A DNA stretch of 50,681 nt from Phycisphaerales bacterium (GCA_020847545.1 JADLBV010000128.1:1-50681), one strand, 5' to 3'; numbered from the stretch's first letter, positions 8,412 to 17,348 are shown. Made by a program: numbers and translations. Notes: generated by a model not told the origin, from the letters alone.

Positions 8412-9652
8412 TGGACCAACAGCCTCCACAAATGAACGAACTGAGTGACGGCGGCGTCGAGATGCCGGAGCGGTCGCATTTTGTGACGCCCGCCATGACC
8501 CACGCGATGCCGACACCGCGGCACAGCGGCATGAGCATCGGACGGTTTTTCTGGATGCACGTGCTTGGGGGAGCGTTTCCGGTGGCCGCGGGGGTGATGT
8601 TGTTCGGGTGGAGGGCGCTGGGGGTGATCGCGGTGGTGATGGGGTCGGCCGCGTTGGTGCTGCCATTGTGGCGTCGGATCGGGCCGCACGGCCGGCAAAT
8701 GCGATGGTCGCATACGTTGTGGCTGGCGTTGTTGTTGTCGCTGATGCTGCCTGCGCACCTGTTTAGCATGTCGGGACACGGTGAATCATCCTTGGCCATG
8801 TGGCCGATCCTGCCGGCGGCGGGAATTGCGCTGGTCTGGTTCACTTGGTTGCTGGGTGGAGTGGGGTCCTGCCGGATTCATCCGGTGATTTTGACGTATT
8901 TGTTGTTGGTGGTGCTGTTTGGGGAGTTGCTGGTGCCGCATACGGTGTTGCGGGTTGGGAAATTGTTTGTCGGCGATGTGAATGATGCGGCCAAAACGGA
9001 ACAGGTGGTGATCAAGGAGACGTGGATCAAATCGCGCCCAACGGATGGGCATGATGCCACCTGGCGCGAGCCGGCGTCGCAGCGGTTGATCTTTTACACC
9101 AGCGGACTTCATCCGGCGTGGGTTTCGTTGGAGAGCATGTTGCGTGATCGAATCCCACCGTTGGAGGATTTGATCATCGCGGGTCAGCCGTCGCCGATTG
9201 GGTGTGCCAGCAACATCGCGGTGATCATCGGCGGGTTGTTTCTGCTCTATCGGGGGCTGATTGATTTTCGCATACCGTTATTGATTTGCATCACGGCGTA
9301 TGGGGCGCTATTGGTGTTGCCGATTCCGGTGGTGATCTCCGAAAGCGGCGCGCAATGGCTCTGGTTGGCGATGCGGCAACAGGGTGTGGGGTGGCCGATG
9401 GCGCTGACCTTCGCCAATTATGAACTGATGGCGGGGCCGGCGGTCTTCATGGCGTTTTTTCTGGCCACCGCGCCGGCGGTGCGTCCCATGTCGCGTCGGG
9501 GAAGGATCCTTTTTGCGGTTCTGGTCGGCGTGTTGACGGCGGCCATGCAGTTGTATGCCTCGGTGTCGTTTGGGCCATATCTGGCCTTGTTGCTGGTGAG
9601 CCTGCTGACGCCGGCGATGGATCGGTTTTTCAGTCCCAGGGCGTTGATATAA
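8408..9652 (+). CDS. RnfD-like integral membrane protein
   Basis: A 414-residue polytopic membrane protein with roughly nine hydrophobic segments after a polar 45-residue N terminus. The segment PPLEDLIIAGQPSPIG followed by GGLFLLYRG is characteristic of RnfD/NqrB. In normal RnfD a Thr in a SGAT-type motif binds FMN covalently; I cannot find that motif here, and the family's ATDP motif reads ATAP. The protein thus appears to be an RnfD relative that has lost its flavin attachment. It overlaps the RnfC-like gene by 4 nt and precedes dxr by about 50 nt. Confidence 0.68.
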   Translation: MMDQQPPQMNELSDGGVEMPERSHFVTPAMTHAMPTPRHSGMSIGRFFWMHVLGGAFPVAAGVMLFGWRALGVIAVVMGSAALVLPLWRRIGPHGRQMRWSHTLWLALLLSLMLPAHLFSMSGHGESSLAMWPILPAAGIALVWFTWLLGGVGSCRIHPVILTYLLLVVLFGELLVPHTVLRVGKLFVGDVNDAAKTEQVVIKETWIKSRPTDGHDATWREPASQRLIFYTSGLHPAWVSLESMLRDRIPPLEDLIIAGQPSPIGCASNIAVIIGGLFLLYRGLIDFRIPLLICITAYGALLVLPIPVVISESGAQWLWLAMRQQGVGWPMALTFANYELMAGPAVFMAFFLATAPAVRPMSRRGRILFAVLVGVLTAAMQLYASVSFGPYLALLLVSLLTPAMDRFFSPRALI

Positions 9653-9667
9653 AGAGTCCGGTTTGGC

Positions 9668-9695
9668 TTGTGGCCGGAAAGCCGGCCGATATAGT
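9668..9695 (+). promoter_or_regulatory. Candidate promoter for dxr
   Basis: TTGTGG (9668-9673) and TATAGT (9690-9695) are separated by 16 nt. The predicted transcription start would be about 9702, only a few bases before the TTG start codon at 9705, implying a leaderless or near-leaderless message. Confidence 0.35.
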
Positions 9696-9704
9696 GGGCG
9701 AGCT

Positions 9705-10874
9705 TTGACTAAACGAATTGCCATTTTGGGATCGACCGGATCAATCGGGACCAACGCGATTGATGTGATCGAGCATCTTGGGCCTTCCTATCAGGTGACG
9801 GCGCTCAGTGCCCACAGCCAGTGTGACAAGCTGCTGGAACAGGTTCGGCGTTATCGCCCGGCCGCGGTGGCGGTGACGGAGGATGAGGCCTGCCAGCGTG
9901 CCGCGCAAGAGCTGAAAGGAACAGGAGTTAGAGTCTACAAAGGCCCAGCCGGCCTGGTGGAGATGGTGCAACGGGGGGATGTGGATGTGGTGCTGGCGGC
10001 GATCGTGGGGGCGGCGGGGTTGCCTGCCGTATTCGCGGCGGTGGAGGCGGGACAATCACTGGCGCTGGCGAACAAGGAGGCGTTGGTCGTGGCGGGGTCG
10101 GTGTTGATTCCGCTGGCACGCGAACGCAAGGTTCCGATTTTGCCGGTGGATTCGGAACATTCGGCGATTTTTCAGGCGTTGCACTGCGGCAAGAGGGGTG
10201 AGATTCGCCGGGCGATTCTGACGGCCAGCGGCGGGCCGTTCCGCAACGCACCTGTCGATAAAATACAAAACGCCACGCTGGAAGATGCGCTCAATCACCC
10301 CACCTGGCGGATGGGGAACAAGATCACGATCGATTCGGCGACGATGTTCAACAAGGCATTGGAATTGATCGAGGCGTGCTGGCTGTTTGATCTGCCGCCC
10401 CATCAGGTGGATATCGTGATTCATCCGGAATCGGTGGTCCATTCGATGGTGGAGTTCATTGATGGGTCGGTGATGGCCCATTTGTCTCCGCCGGACATGC
10501 GGACGCCGATCCAATATGCCCTGACTTATCCGGAGCGGGCCGATGGGATCAGTCGGCGGTTGGATTTGAAACAGGCGTTTTCGTTGAATTTTCAGCCGCC
10601 GGATGTTGAGCGATTTCCGGCGATTCGGCTGGCGTATGATGTGGCCACAAGGGGTGGGACGCTGGGGGCGGTGATGAACGCGGCCAATGAGTCCGCCGTC
10701 GCGGCGTTCACGTCCGGAAAAATCCGCTTTGGCGAGATTTCCCGCATGGTCGAGCTTACAATACAGGAACATGAGGTTCAGCCGAACCCCGGTCTGGACG
10801 ATTTATTGGAAGCGGACCGTTGGGCCAGAAACACGGCCAATCGATGGATCGAAGAAACCTTGATTCGGAATTAA
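9705..10874 (+). CDS. dxr: 1-deoxy-D-xylulose 5-phosphate reductoisomerase
   Basis: Converts DXP to 2-C-methyl-D-erythritol 4-phosphate with NADPH, the committed step of the MEP isoprenoid pathway, in the cytosol. The 389-residue length is normal for the family. The NADPH loop GSTGSIG is at the N terminus; DSEHSAIFQ supplies metal ligands; TASGGPFR, HPTWRMGNKITIDSATMFNKA-type and HPESVVHSMVEF segments form the active site and flexible loop. The open frame reaches back to a TTG at 9663, but the TTG at 9705 places the conserved KRIAILGSTG right at the start. It lies 3 nt before rseP, a gene order common in bacteria, and the two are surely one operon. Confidence 0.96.
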   Translation: MTKRIAILGSTGSIGTNAIDVIEHLGPSYQVTALSAHSQCDKLLEQVRRYRPAAVAVTEDEACQRAAQELKGTGVRVYKGPAGLVEMVQRGDVDVVLAAIVGAAGLPAVFAAVEAGQSLALANKEALVVAGSVLIPLARERKVPILPVDSEHSAIFQALHCGKRGEIRRAILTASGGPFRNAPVDKIQNATLEDALNHPTWRMGNKITIDSATMFNKALELIEACWLFDLPPHQVDIVIHPESVVHSMVEFIDGSVMAHLSPPDMRTPIQYALTYPERADGISRRLDLKQAFSLNFQPPDVERFPAIRLAYDVATRGGTLGAVMNAANESAVAAFTSGKIRFGEISRMVELTIQEHEVQPNPGLDDLLEADRWARNTANRWIEETLIRN

Positions 10875-10877
10875 CGC

Positions 10878-12920
10878 ATGGAATGGTTGTCATCAGCACC
10901 GAGCATTATCCTGCTGGTTTTGGGCTTTGGTTTTGTGATTTTTTTTCATGAGCTGGGGCACTTTCTGGCCGCCAAATGGGTGGGGATCAAGGTGGAACAG
11001 TTCGCGGTGGGGTTTGGGCAGGCCATTTTGTCGTGGCGCAAGGGGATGGGGATCAGCATCGGCTCCAGCGGCAAAAAGCTGGAGGAATTGAAACGGCAGG
11101 AACAATCGGGCGTCGCGGGGATTGATACCAGCAAATACAGTGAGACCGAATATCGGTTGAACTGGATCCCGCTGGGCGGGTACGTCAAGATGCTGGGTCA
11201 GGATGACATGAATCCCAATTCGCAGGCGGAGGATCCGCGGGCGTTTAATAAAAAGTCTATTGGCGCGCGGATGATCGTGGTGTCGGCCGGGGTGATTATG
11301 AACATCATCCTGGCGGCGATCGGGTTCATGGTTCTGTTTTTGATGGGGTTCAACGCCCCGCCGGCGGTGGTGGGGAACATCACGGCCGGTTCACCGGCGC
11401 AGAAGGCCGGGTTGGAGGTTGGGGATCGGATTTTATATTTCAACGGCGCTTATCAGCATGACTTCACCAAGATCAGCCTGAATGTGGCATTGTCGCAGCC
11501 GGGCAAGCCAATTCCGATTTATGTTGAGCATCCGGATGGCACACGCGAACATTTGACCATCGAGCCGCAGGCGGACAGCGCCACGCGCGGTTTCCTTGGG
11601 CTTGGGATTTCGCCCGCGATGGAACTGCGCGGGATCAAGACCAAGGATGCGGCCACGATGGAGGAGAGTTTGCGGCTTTCATCCCCTTCGATGTCGGCGG
11701 TTCGGCCGGGTGAGCGGATTGTCGCGATCAATGGCAAGATGATTCCTTCGCTGGAGGCGGACAACGCCAAATTGAAACATGCCGATCAGGTCCGCAAGAA
11801 TATTCATTTTCTGGATCAGGCGGTTCAAGACTCCGGCGGCAAAGATGTGGAATTGACGCTGGAAAATGCCGCAGGGCAAACACGCACCGAGAAGATCAAG
11901 CCGTCGTTTGGGATGGTCTATGGCGCGGATTCGTTGAATTTCGGCGGGATGGTGCCGCGAACGACGGTGGTTTCGCTCATCAACGAGTCGGTGGTGAAGG
12001 GGAAGATGCAGCCGGGCGATGTGATCTTGGCCGTCAGCGACAGCAGCGGGCAAAAGTCCAATCCATCGGCCGATGAATTGAAGCAATGGCTGGATGATGC
12101 GGGACATCGTGGCGAAAAAGTGTCGGTCAAGGTGTTGCGTGACGGGAAGGAATTGACCTTCGCCGACATCACGCTGGGAAACATCGGCAATCGCCATTAT
12201 GGGCTGGGGGTTGGGCTGGGATTTGATGACCAGCATCCGGTGTTGGCGCAAATTCTGACCGATTCGGCCGCCGCCAAGGCGCAGATACCGGCCGGCGCGA
12301 CACTGACTGCCATCAATGGCCAACCGGTGCAAAACTGGTTTGATGTGCAGAAAATTCTGGCTTCGGCGGAGGCAAAACAGCCGGTCCAGATCGCCTACAC
12401 CGCCGAGGGTGGCCAGTCTCTGAAGACAGCGGTTGATATGTCCGCCGAAGAATTGGCTACCGTCCGGTCACACCGATTTGTGTTGCCCCTTTTGTTGCAG
12501 GAGCTGATCGAACCGAGGCAGACGAACAATCCGGCATTGGCCGCCTGGTGGGGCGTGGTGGAGACGCGCGATTTTGTCCTGCAATTTTATCTGACATTGA
12601 AGCGCATGGTGCAGGGGACCATCAGCTACACGAACATGATGGGGCCGGTGGGGATTTTCGTCGCCGGAACCCACTTTGCGGACAAGGGGACCGACTGGCT
12701 GATCTGGTTTCTGGCGATGATCAGCGCCAACCTGGCGGTGGTGAATTTCCTGCCGATCCCGATCGTGGACGGCGGGCTGTTCACGTTCCTGATCATCGAA
12801 AAAATACAGGGCAGGCCCCTGTCAGCCAGAACACAGTCCATCGCCCAGATCGTCGGTCTGGCCATTCTGGTCAGCGTCTTTCTGCTGGTGACGTATCAGG
12901 ACATCACCCGACATCTTTGA
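10878..12920 (+). CDS. rseP: RseP-like site-2 intramembrane metalloprotease with expanded PDZ region
   Basis: A 680-residue polytopic zinc protease that cuts transmembrane segments, typically anti-sigma factors or remnant signal peptides. HELGH at residues 24-28 in the first helix and the IVDGG motif near residue 630 in the penultimate helix form the zinc site. Between them lies an unusually large periplasmic part: PDZ-like modules start near residues 155, 262, 360 and 445 (cores SPAQKAGLEVGDRI, VRPGERIVAING, MQPGDVILAV, IPAGATLTAING). E. coli RseP has about 450 residues and two PDZ domains. It follows dxr by 3 nt. Confidence 0.9.
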   Translation: MEWLSSAPSIILLVLGFGFVIFFHELGHFLAAKWVGIKVEQFAVGFGQAILSWRKGMGISIGSSGKKLEELKRQEQSGVAGIDTSKYSETEYRLNWIPLGGYVKMLGQDDMNPNSQAEDPRAFNKKSIGARMIVVSAGVIMNIILAAIGFMVLFLMGFNAPPAVVGNITAGSPAQKAGLEVGDRILYFNGAYQHDFTKISLNVALSQPGKPIPIYVEHPDGTREHLTIEPQADSATRGFLGLGISPAMELRGIKTKDAATMEESLRLSSPSMSAVRPGERIVAINGKMIPSLEADNAKLKHADQVRKNIHFLDQAVQDSGGKDVELTLENAAGQTRTEKIKPSFGMVYGADSLNFGGMVPRTTVVSLINESVVKGKMQPGDVILAVSDSSGQKSNPSADELKQWLDDAGHRGEKVSVKVLRDGKELTFADITLGNIGNRHYGLGVGLGFDDQHPVLAQILTDSAAAKAQIPAGATLTAINGQPVQNWFDVQKILASAEAKQPVQIAYTAEGGQSLKTAVDMSAEELATVRSHRFVLPLLLQELIEPRQTNNPALAAWWGVVETRDFVLQFYLTLKRMVQGTISYTNMMGPVGIFVAGTHFADKGTDWLIWFLAMISANLAVVNFLPIPIVDGGLFTFLIIEKIQGRPLSARTQSIAQIVGLAILVSVFLLVTYQDITRHL

Positions 12921-12926
12921 TCGCCG

Positions 12927-13535
12927 ATGCGGATGTGGATCAACATTTTTCTCAAGCTCTTTTTTCTGCTGACCCCCTTTTTCGTTCTGTCGATGTTTCT
13001 GGCGATGACTTCGGGGTGGGAACGGCGGGCTCGGCGCATACTGGCCATCCGGATCACCGCGGCGGTGGTGGTGTTGTGCGGCGGATTGCTGCTCTTTGGG
13101 GAATATGTCTTCTCCATCTTCGGAATCACCATCGACGCGTTTCGCGTGGGGGCGGGGGTGTTGCTGTTTTTATCGGGGTTGTCACTGTCGCGTGGGGAGA
13201 TCGCACGCCCCGCCGGCGATGAGCATGACATCGCCGTGGTTCCCATGGCGATGCCGATCACCGTCGGCCCCGCCACCACCGGCGCGCTGCTGGTCATGGG
13301 GGGAGAGATCACATTGGTTCGTGAAAAGCTGGTGGTCGGCAGCGCCTTGCTGGCGGCCATCTTCTGCGTCGGATTTCTGCTTTATCTCGCGGGTGAAGTG
13401 GAACGACACATCAGCCGAACCGGCCTGTCGATACTCAGCCGGTTGACGGGGTTGATCCTGGCATCAATGGCCGCACAGATGATCTTTGAGGGGATTCGGG
13501 GCCTGATGAAAAACCCCGGCGTGTTCGGCGGGTGA
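12927..13535 (+). CDS. MarC-family (UPF0056) integral membrane protein
   Basis: A 202-residue protein with six predicted membrane helices. The VVPMAMPITVGPATTGALLV segment is the family's conserved Pro/Gly-rich membrane motif, and the N-terminal FFLLTPFFVLSMFLAM and C-terminal LTGLILASMAAQMIFEGI segments also match. The biochemical role of MarC proteins is unknown despite the historical link with antibiotic resistance. It starts 6 nt after rseP and probably belongs to the dxr-rseP transcript. It converges on the zinc-ribbon gene. Confidence 0.85.
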   Translation: MRMWINIFLKLFFLLTPFFVLSMFLAMTSGWERRARRILAIRITAAVVVLCGGLLLFGEYVFSIFGITIDAFRVGAGVLLFLSGLSLSRGEIARPAGDEHDIAVVPMAMPITVGPATTGALLVMGGEITLVREKLVVGSALLAAIFCVGFLLYLAGEVERHISRTGLSILSRLTGLILASMAAQMIFEGIRGLMKNPGVFGG

Positions 13536-13559
13536 TTGGTCTGATCGCCGAACGGTTTT

Positions 13560-13576
13560 TGATCAACCGTTGATCA
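13560..13576. repeat. 17-bp palindrome between convergent genes
   Basis: TGATCAAC-C-GTTGATCA is a perfect 8-bp inverted repeat with a single central base. It lies between the MarC-family gene and the zinc-ribbon gene and overlaps the stop codon of the latter. It may act as a bidirectional terminator stem, although no clear U-tract follows on either strand. Confidence 0.4.
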
Positions 13577-13747
13577 CGACTTGCCCGCGCCGGCCGTGGC
13601 GGCGCCTGCGGCGGCGGGTTTGCGGGCGTCGGGGACGCGGAAGCTGGTCTGGCAGAACTGGCATTTGACGAGTTTGCCGCGAACCTCATCGGGGACCGAC
13701 AAAATCTTTCGGCAGCGAAGATTGGGGCAGATCAACTGAACTGGCAT
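13574..13747 (-). CDS. Small zinc-ribbon protein (MJ0042-like finger)
   Basis: A 57-residue protein read directly from the minus strand. It contains CPNLRC (C7, C12) and CQFC (C29, C32), joined by ILSVPDEVRGKLVK, followed by FRVP: the pattern of MJ0042-type zinc fingers. The last 17 residues are Ala/Gly-rich. GGGGGAG lies 7 nt before the ATG. Its partner or nucleic-acid target is unknown. It lies 17 nt downstream of the TIGR03790 gene and is probably its last operon member. Confidence 0.72.
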   Translation of the reverse strand: MPVQLICPNLRCRKILSVPDEVRGKLVKCQFCQTSFRVPDARKPAAAGAATAGAGKS

Positions 13748-13764
13748 AGGGTCACTCCCCCATC

Positions 13765-15471
13765 TTATCGGCCAGTGGGGGCTGGGTCTTGAATGGCGGC
13801 GGTGGGGGTTGGGGCATCGGGTCCGATAATCACTTTTTGCAGGGATTCGTCGAGGTCTTCAACCTTCATCGCGGGGTGGTTTTTGTATGGGTTGTAAAGT
13901 GGATCGCCGATCATCGAGATCATCCAACTACTGGTCAGTTGCGTTTTCCAATAGACCTCGGCCAGCGTCAGTTTGCCGGTGAACAACAGCGGGAAAAACT
14001 CATCGGCCGGCGGAAAGGCCACCAGATACGGCTCGGCCACCGCACCCATTGTGGCCGCGATGCCATCCTCCAGCAGCCCGCGCACCCATCCCGATCCCTT
14101 GGCCTGATGCAACGTCACCAGTTCCAGACTGGCGATGTGATACCCCACCGCGCCGGGGACAAAGCTGCACGCTGGAACATAATGCTGAAGCGAATACCAC
14201 CCGCAATAAATCGCCACATCCTGCACGGTGTTGGCGGCCAGCACCTCGGCGTGGGTATCCAGCACCTGCTTGAGAGCGGTTTTGGTGCGGACGATCTCCG
14301 ACAGGTTGCGAAGGGTTTGGTCATATTCTCCATACCCATCGACATGGCCATTTTTGAGCCGTGCGATGCCGCGGGAATCGATGACGACCTTGCCCGACAG
14401 ACCATCGCGTTCGGCTTTGAGCGAGGAGACGATGATGTCGCGGGCCGTGCCCGATTGGGGGCCGTCCAGCCGCATGACCATGAGCGTTTTGGGGGCGTTA
14501 AGCTCCTGAAATTTGAAATTCAACGGGTTGCGCACCCAGCGGGAGCGGGGGTAATAACCCCACCACAGCAGCGACAATTCGCTGTCGAGCGCGGCCGCCG
14601 TTTCGGTGGTCTGAAAATAATCGAGCTGCGCCTCCAGCAGGCGGGCATAACCCAGCAGGCCGAACAATCCGGTGGCCATTTCACGGTTTTTTTCGCGGGC
14701 CTTCGGGTCGTAGCGCATCCATTGTAGTTGCCGCGCCTCTTCCTGGCCCTGCTTCACCTGCTGGATCATCCGGTTCCATTTTTCGCGTTCGGCATCTGGG
14801 AGGTTCGGATTTTTCAGTTCGTTGACGCCGATCCGCTCGGCGATGTTGGATGCGCCGCCGAGTGCCTGCAACACCTGCACAACCTGTGCGAACAGTTCCG
14901 AACGCTGCTTGGTATCTGCCACGGCTGACAGTTTTGATCCCACCACCCGCAGCGCCTGATCGGCCCGGCGAGAGAGGGCGTTGATGTCATCCTGCCGGCT
15001 GGGGTTGAACGATGGATCAAGCGAGTGGGCAATATCTTCCAGTTGGCCGACCACGGGGGCGACCTTGGGCCGCAGCGCGATCATCTCCTTCTTGAGTTGA
15101 TCGACTTCCTTGCGATCATCGGGTGTCAATATCCGCGTTCCGATCCGCAGCGGCATCCCATAAAAGGTCAACAGGCATGTGGTTTGCTCATCGAGATGGT
15201 TGCGAAGCAGAAATGATCGAATCGGCGGCGCCACTTCCCGTTCATATTGCAGAAAAGGGATCTCCTCGGAGGCCGGCAGGCTGACCGAGACGATGTGGTT
15301 GGGCGGGATGTTGCGGGCCTTGGCGTAAAATTTCGCCAGTTGCTCGCTTTCGGGGACGTTGCGGTTGACCACCAGCACGATCTGCGTGCGATCCAATGCG
15401 CGTGCCGAACCGGCGGCCAATGAAATCAGCACGGCCGGCAGAATCACAACAATCAAACGAATCCATCGCAT
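13765..15471 (-). CDS. TIGR03790-family exported protein
   Basis: A 568-residue exported protein with a clear signal peptide (hydrophobic residues 6-25, ending SARA). The start of the mature part, RTQIVLVVNRNVPESEQLA and YAKARNIPPNHIVSVSLP, is the hallmark of family TIGR03790, and LLTFYGMPLRIG also fits. The family occurs in planctomycetes, verrucomicrobia and other bacteria, and its function is unknown. The middle (about 100-260) is helical and charged, possibly coiled coil. The C-terminal part has LFTGKLTLAEVYWKTQL and SWMISMIGDPLYNPY, a Cys-protease-like layout in some relatives but unproved here. Confidence 0.85.
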   Translation of the reverse strand: MRWIRLIVVILPAVLISLAAGSARALDRTQIVLVVNRNVPESEQLAKFYAKARNIPPNHIVSVSLPASEEIPFLQYEREVAPPIRSFLLRNHLDEQTTCLLTFYGMPLRIGTRILTPDDRKEVDQLKKEMIALRPKVAPVVGQLEDIAHSLDPSFNPSRQDDINALSRRADQALRVVGSKLSAVADTKQRSELFAQVVQVLQALGGASNIAERIGVNELKNPNLPDAEREKWNRMIQQVKQGQEEARQLQWMRYDPKAREKNREMATGLFGLLGYARLLEAQLDYFQTTETAAALDSELSLLWWGYYPRSRWVRNPLNFKFQELNAPKTLMVMRLDGPQSGTARDIIVSSLKAERDGLSGKVVIDSRGIARLKNGHVDGYGEYDQTLRNLSEIVRTKTALKQVLDTHAEVLAANTVQDVAIYCGWYSLQHYVPACSFVPGAVGYHIASLELVTLHQAKGSGWVRGLLEDGIAATMGAVAEPYLVAFPPADEFFPLLFTGKLTLAEVYWKTQLTSSWMISMIGDPLYNPYKNHPAMKVEDLDESLQKVIIGPDAPTPTAAIQDPAPTGR

Positions 15472-15520
15472 GATTGGATGCTATCCCCCCCACCGCCACA
15501 TGACAAATCCATGCTGGATG

Positions 15521-15823
15521 TCACGCGGAATTTTTTGGTGTGGAGACGGTCTGCTGCGCCTCGCCGGGGGGCAATTGCCGGTGTTGCGCCTCCTCGATCA
15601 GGTTGACCAGCGCCTTGATCTCACGCAGCGATTCGGGACTACCCCACATCAACACCCAGTCCACATGCCAGTTGCACCGTTCAAATGAGCAACTTTCCAG
15701 ATGATAGACCGTCTCACGCAGGATCAGCGTGCATGCGACAAAACTGCATCGGACAAACGCCTGCCCGCTGATGTAGACGGTCTGATTGACGAATGACTCC
15801 CCTTCATGTTTGGTCAGCAGCAT
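15521..15823 (-). CDS. Small conserved-looking protein with pentapeptide-like core
   Basis: A 100-residue cytosolic protein of unknown function. The core FVRCSFVACTL...LESCSFERCNW spaces Cys and Phe about every five residues, like a short quadrilateral beta-helix of the pentapeptide-repeat kind. The C terminus is helical (REIKALVNLIEEAQ) and then polar. The ATG at 15823 is preceded by GAGGAG at 5 nt; the longer frame to 15865 would overlap the upstream gene. It sits 17 nt from that gene and 49 nt from the TIGR03790 gene. Confidence 0.6.
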   Translation of the reverse strand: MLLTKHEGESFVNQTVYISGQAFVRCSFVACTLILRETVYHLESCSFERCNWHVDWVLMWGSPESLREIKALVNLIEEAQHRQLPPGEAQQTVSTPKNSA

Positions 15824-15839
15824 CGCATCTCCTCGCTGG

Positions 15840-16517
15840 TTATGGACTGTTGTCACCCCGATCATCAGGCCGGGTCATTGGTGGCGGCGGTGGCGACGGC
15901 GGTGCCATTCCATATGCTCCGCCACCGTAGAAACTCCGTGGGTCCGGTTGAGGCCAATAGGGATGGGAATATTGAGTGGACGCCCGCACAAGCCGGACAT
16001 TTTTCACGGCCTGAACCAGCATCACCATCAGCACGATCAGCAACACCAGCGGCACAACCATCATGCACAATCCCGCCAATGCCCCCTGCTGGCCGCTCGC
16101 GGCCTGCAGCATCCCCAACAGGACGTAGAACGCCTCCACCAGGATCATCAGCCCCACCAGGACCATGGATGTGACGATCGATCCCATCCCACCCCGCCTG
16201 ACGAACAACCCCAGGATCAACATCAGCAACGCGGGGAGCGCCAACACCACACCCATCGCGATGAAGACCTTCTGAACCGGAACGCCTGATTCCGATTCCA
16301 GCTTCTGTATCGCCTGCACCTGTTCGGGTGGCAGTTGATCCAGCGGATAGACCCATCCAAATCCGAAGATGCACGCCCCGCCCAACAGCATCAATATCCC
16401 CAGCACAACCATCATCAACCCCGCCCGCCGGGCCGGCGCCTGCGGATCGGTGCCGTACGCGGAATATCCATACGACGGCGGATAAGGATACGAACTCGGA
16501 TCGGGATATTGGCTCAA
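15840..16517 (-). CDS. Unknown membrane protein with Tyr/Pro-rich N terminus
   Basis: A 225-residue protein. The first 30 residues are rich in Tyr, Pro and Ser, as in many DUF4870/DUF4190-like proteins. Four hydrophobic segments follow, near residues 33-53, 84-104, 113-135 and 145-168, and the C terminus is Pro-rich (SPPPPPM). No catalytic motif is visible. It lies between rsmE and a small unknown gene on the same strand, with 37 nt and 17 nt gaps. Confidence 0.6.
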   Translation of the reverse strand: MSQYPDPSSYPYPPSYGYSAYGTDPQAPARRAGLMMVVLGILMLLGGACIFGFGWVYPLDQLPPEQVQAIQKLESESGVPVQKVFIAMGVVLALPALLMLILGLFVRRGGMGSIVTSMVLVGLMILVEAFYVLLGMLQAASGQQGALAGLCMMVVPLVLLIVLMVMLVQAVKNVRLVRASTQYSHPYWPQPDPRSFYGGGAYGMAPPSPPPPPMTRPDDRGDNSP

Positions 16518-16554
16518 TTCAAGGCCCCAAAAACGTGTTTTTCAATCGACTTGT

Positions 16555-17277
16555 TCAGTGGCCCGACGTACCCCGGCACGCCACCACCGACGCGGCCGCC
16601 AACGCGGCGGTCTCCGTTCGCAAAATCGTCTCTGTCAGCTTTACCCCCGTCAAGCCGTGTGCGGCAAATAATGCGATTTCTTCCTCCGTCCATCCCCCTT
16701 CGGGGCCGATCAGCAGCAGCAATTCACGCCCCAAATCCAGCCGTGCAATCGCATTTGCAATCGGCAGTGCATTCAGCTCGGTGGACAAATACCAGACCTG
16801 CCGATCACCCTGTTGATCCAATATTTGAGCAATCGTCTTCAACGGCTCGATGACCATCACCCCCCGCCGACGCGATTGCTTGGCGGCCTCAACCGCCAGC
16901 CGCTGCCAACGCTGCATCTTGTTTTGCCCCTCCGGCACCACCACGCTCCGGCCGGCCGCCAGTGGAACATAGGACGATGCGCCCAGTTCGCTGAGTTTTT
17001 CGATCATCCAGTCGGCACGATTCGCCTTGGGGACCGCCGATGCGATGGTCCAACGCCATTGCGGCTGTGCGGCGATCCTCGGCATATCCACCTCGACCAT
17101 CACCCGCCGACCTTCGCTTGGGATCAACACACCCCGCGCCACCGCCCCGGCGTCGTCGAACAACTCCACCTCCGCCCCAACATCCAGCCGCAACACATCG
17201 CGCAGATAATGCGACTGCTCATCCGACAACTCCACACGGCCGACTTCGAGGGTGGGTAAATGAATTCGTCGTTTCAC
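16555..17277 (-). CDS. rsmE: 16S rRNA (uracil-1498-N3)-methyltransferase
   Basis: A 240-residue SPOUT-class methyltransferase that modifies U1498 of 16S rRNA using SAM. The N-terminal PUA-like domain begins with RRIHLP and SHYLRDVLRLDVG. The SPOUT part contains ERSVV-like KLSELGAS, EAAKQSRRR, LLLLIGPEGGWTEEE (the SAM knot, GPEGG near residue 193) and the C-terminal LTETILRTETAALAA. Length and motif order are normal. It heads a minus-strand run of genes and is divergent from an acidic tail-anchored protein gene. Confidence 0.95.
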   Translation of the reverse strand: MKRRIHLPTLEVGRVELSDEQSHYLRDVLRLDVGAEVELFDDAGAVARGVLIPSEGRRVMVEVDMPRIAAQPQWRWTIASAVPKANRADWMIEKLSELGASSYVPLAAGRSVVVPEGQNKMQRWQRLAVEAAKQSRRRGVMVIEPLKTIAQILDQQGDRQVWYLSTELNALPIANAIARLDLGRELLLLIGPEGGWTEEEIALFAAHGLTGVKLTETILRTETAALAAASVVACRGTSGH

Positions 17278-17319
17278 GCAACAAATTATCGGAACCCTTC
17301 CGAAATGGGCAAGATTTTA

Positions 17320-17348
17320 TTGCGATTGGATGCCGCGAAAGTTATGCT
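17320..17348 (+). promoter_or_regulatory. Candidate sigma-70-type promoter for the acidic protein gene
   Basis: TTGCGA (17320-17325) and TATGCT (17343-17348) are separated by exactly 17 nt, each matching the consensus at four of six positions. Transcription would start near 17355, giving a leader of about 90 nt before the ATG at 17444. Confidence 0.4.

Noticed and set aside
12548-13222. A 224-codon plus-strand frame spanning the end of rseP and the start of the MarC-family gene
   Set aside because: It is another frame of two well-supported genes and gives a Gly/His/Arg-rich product.
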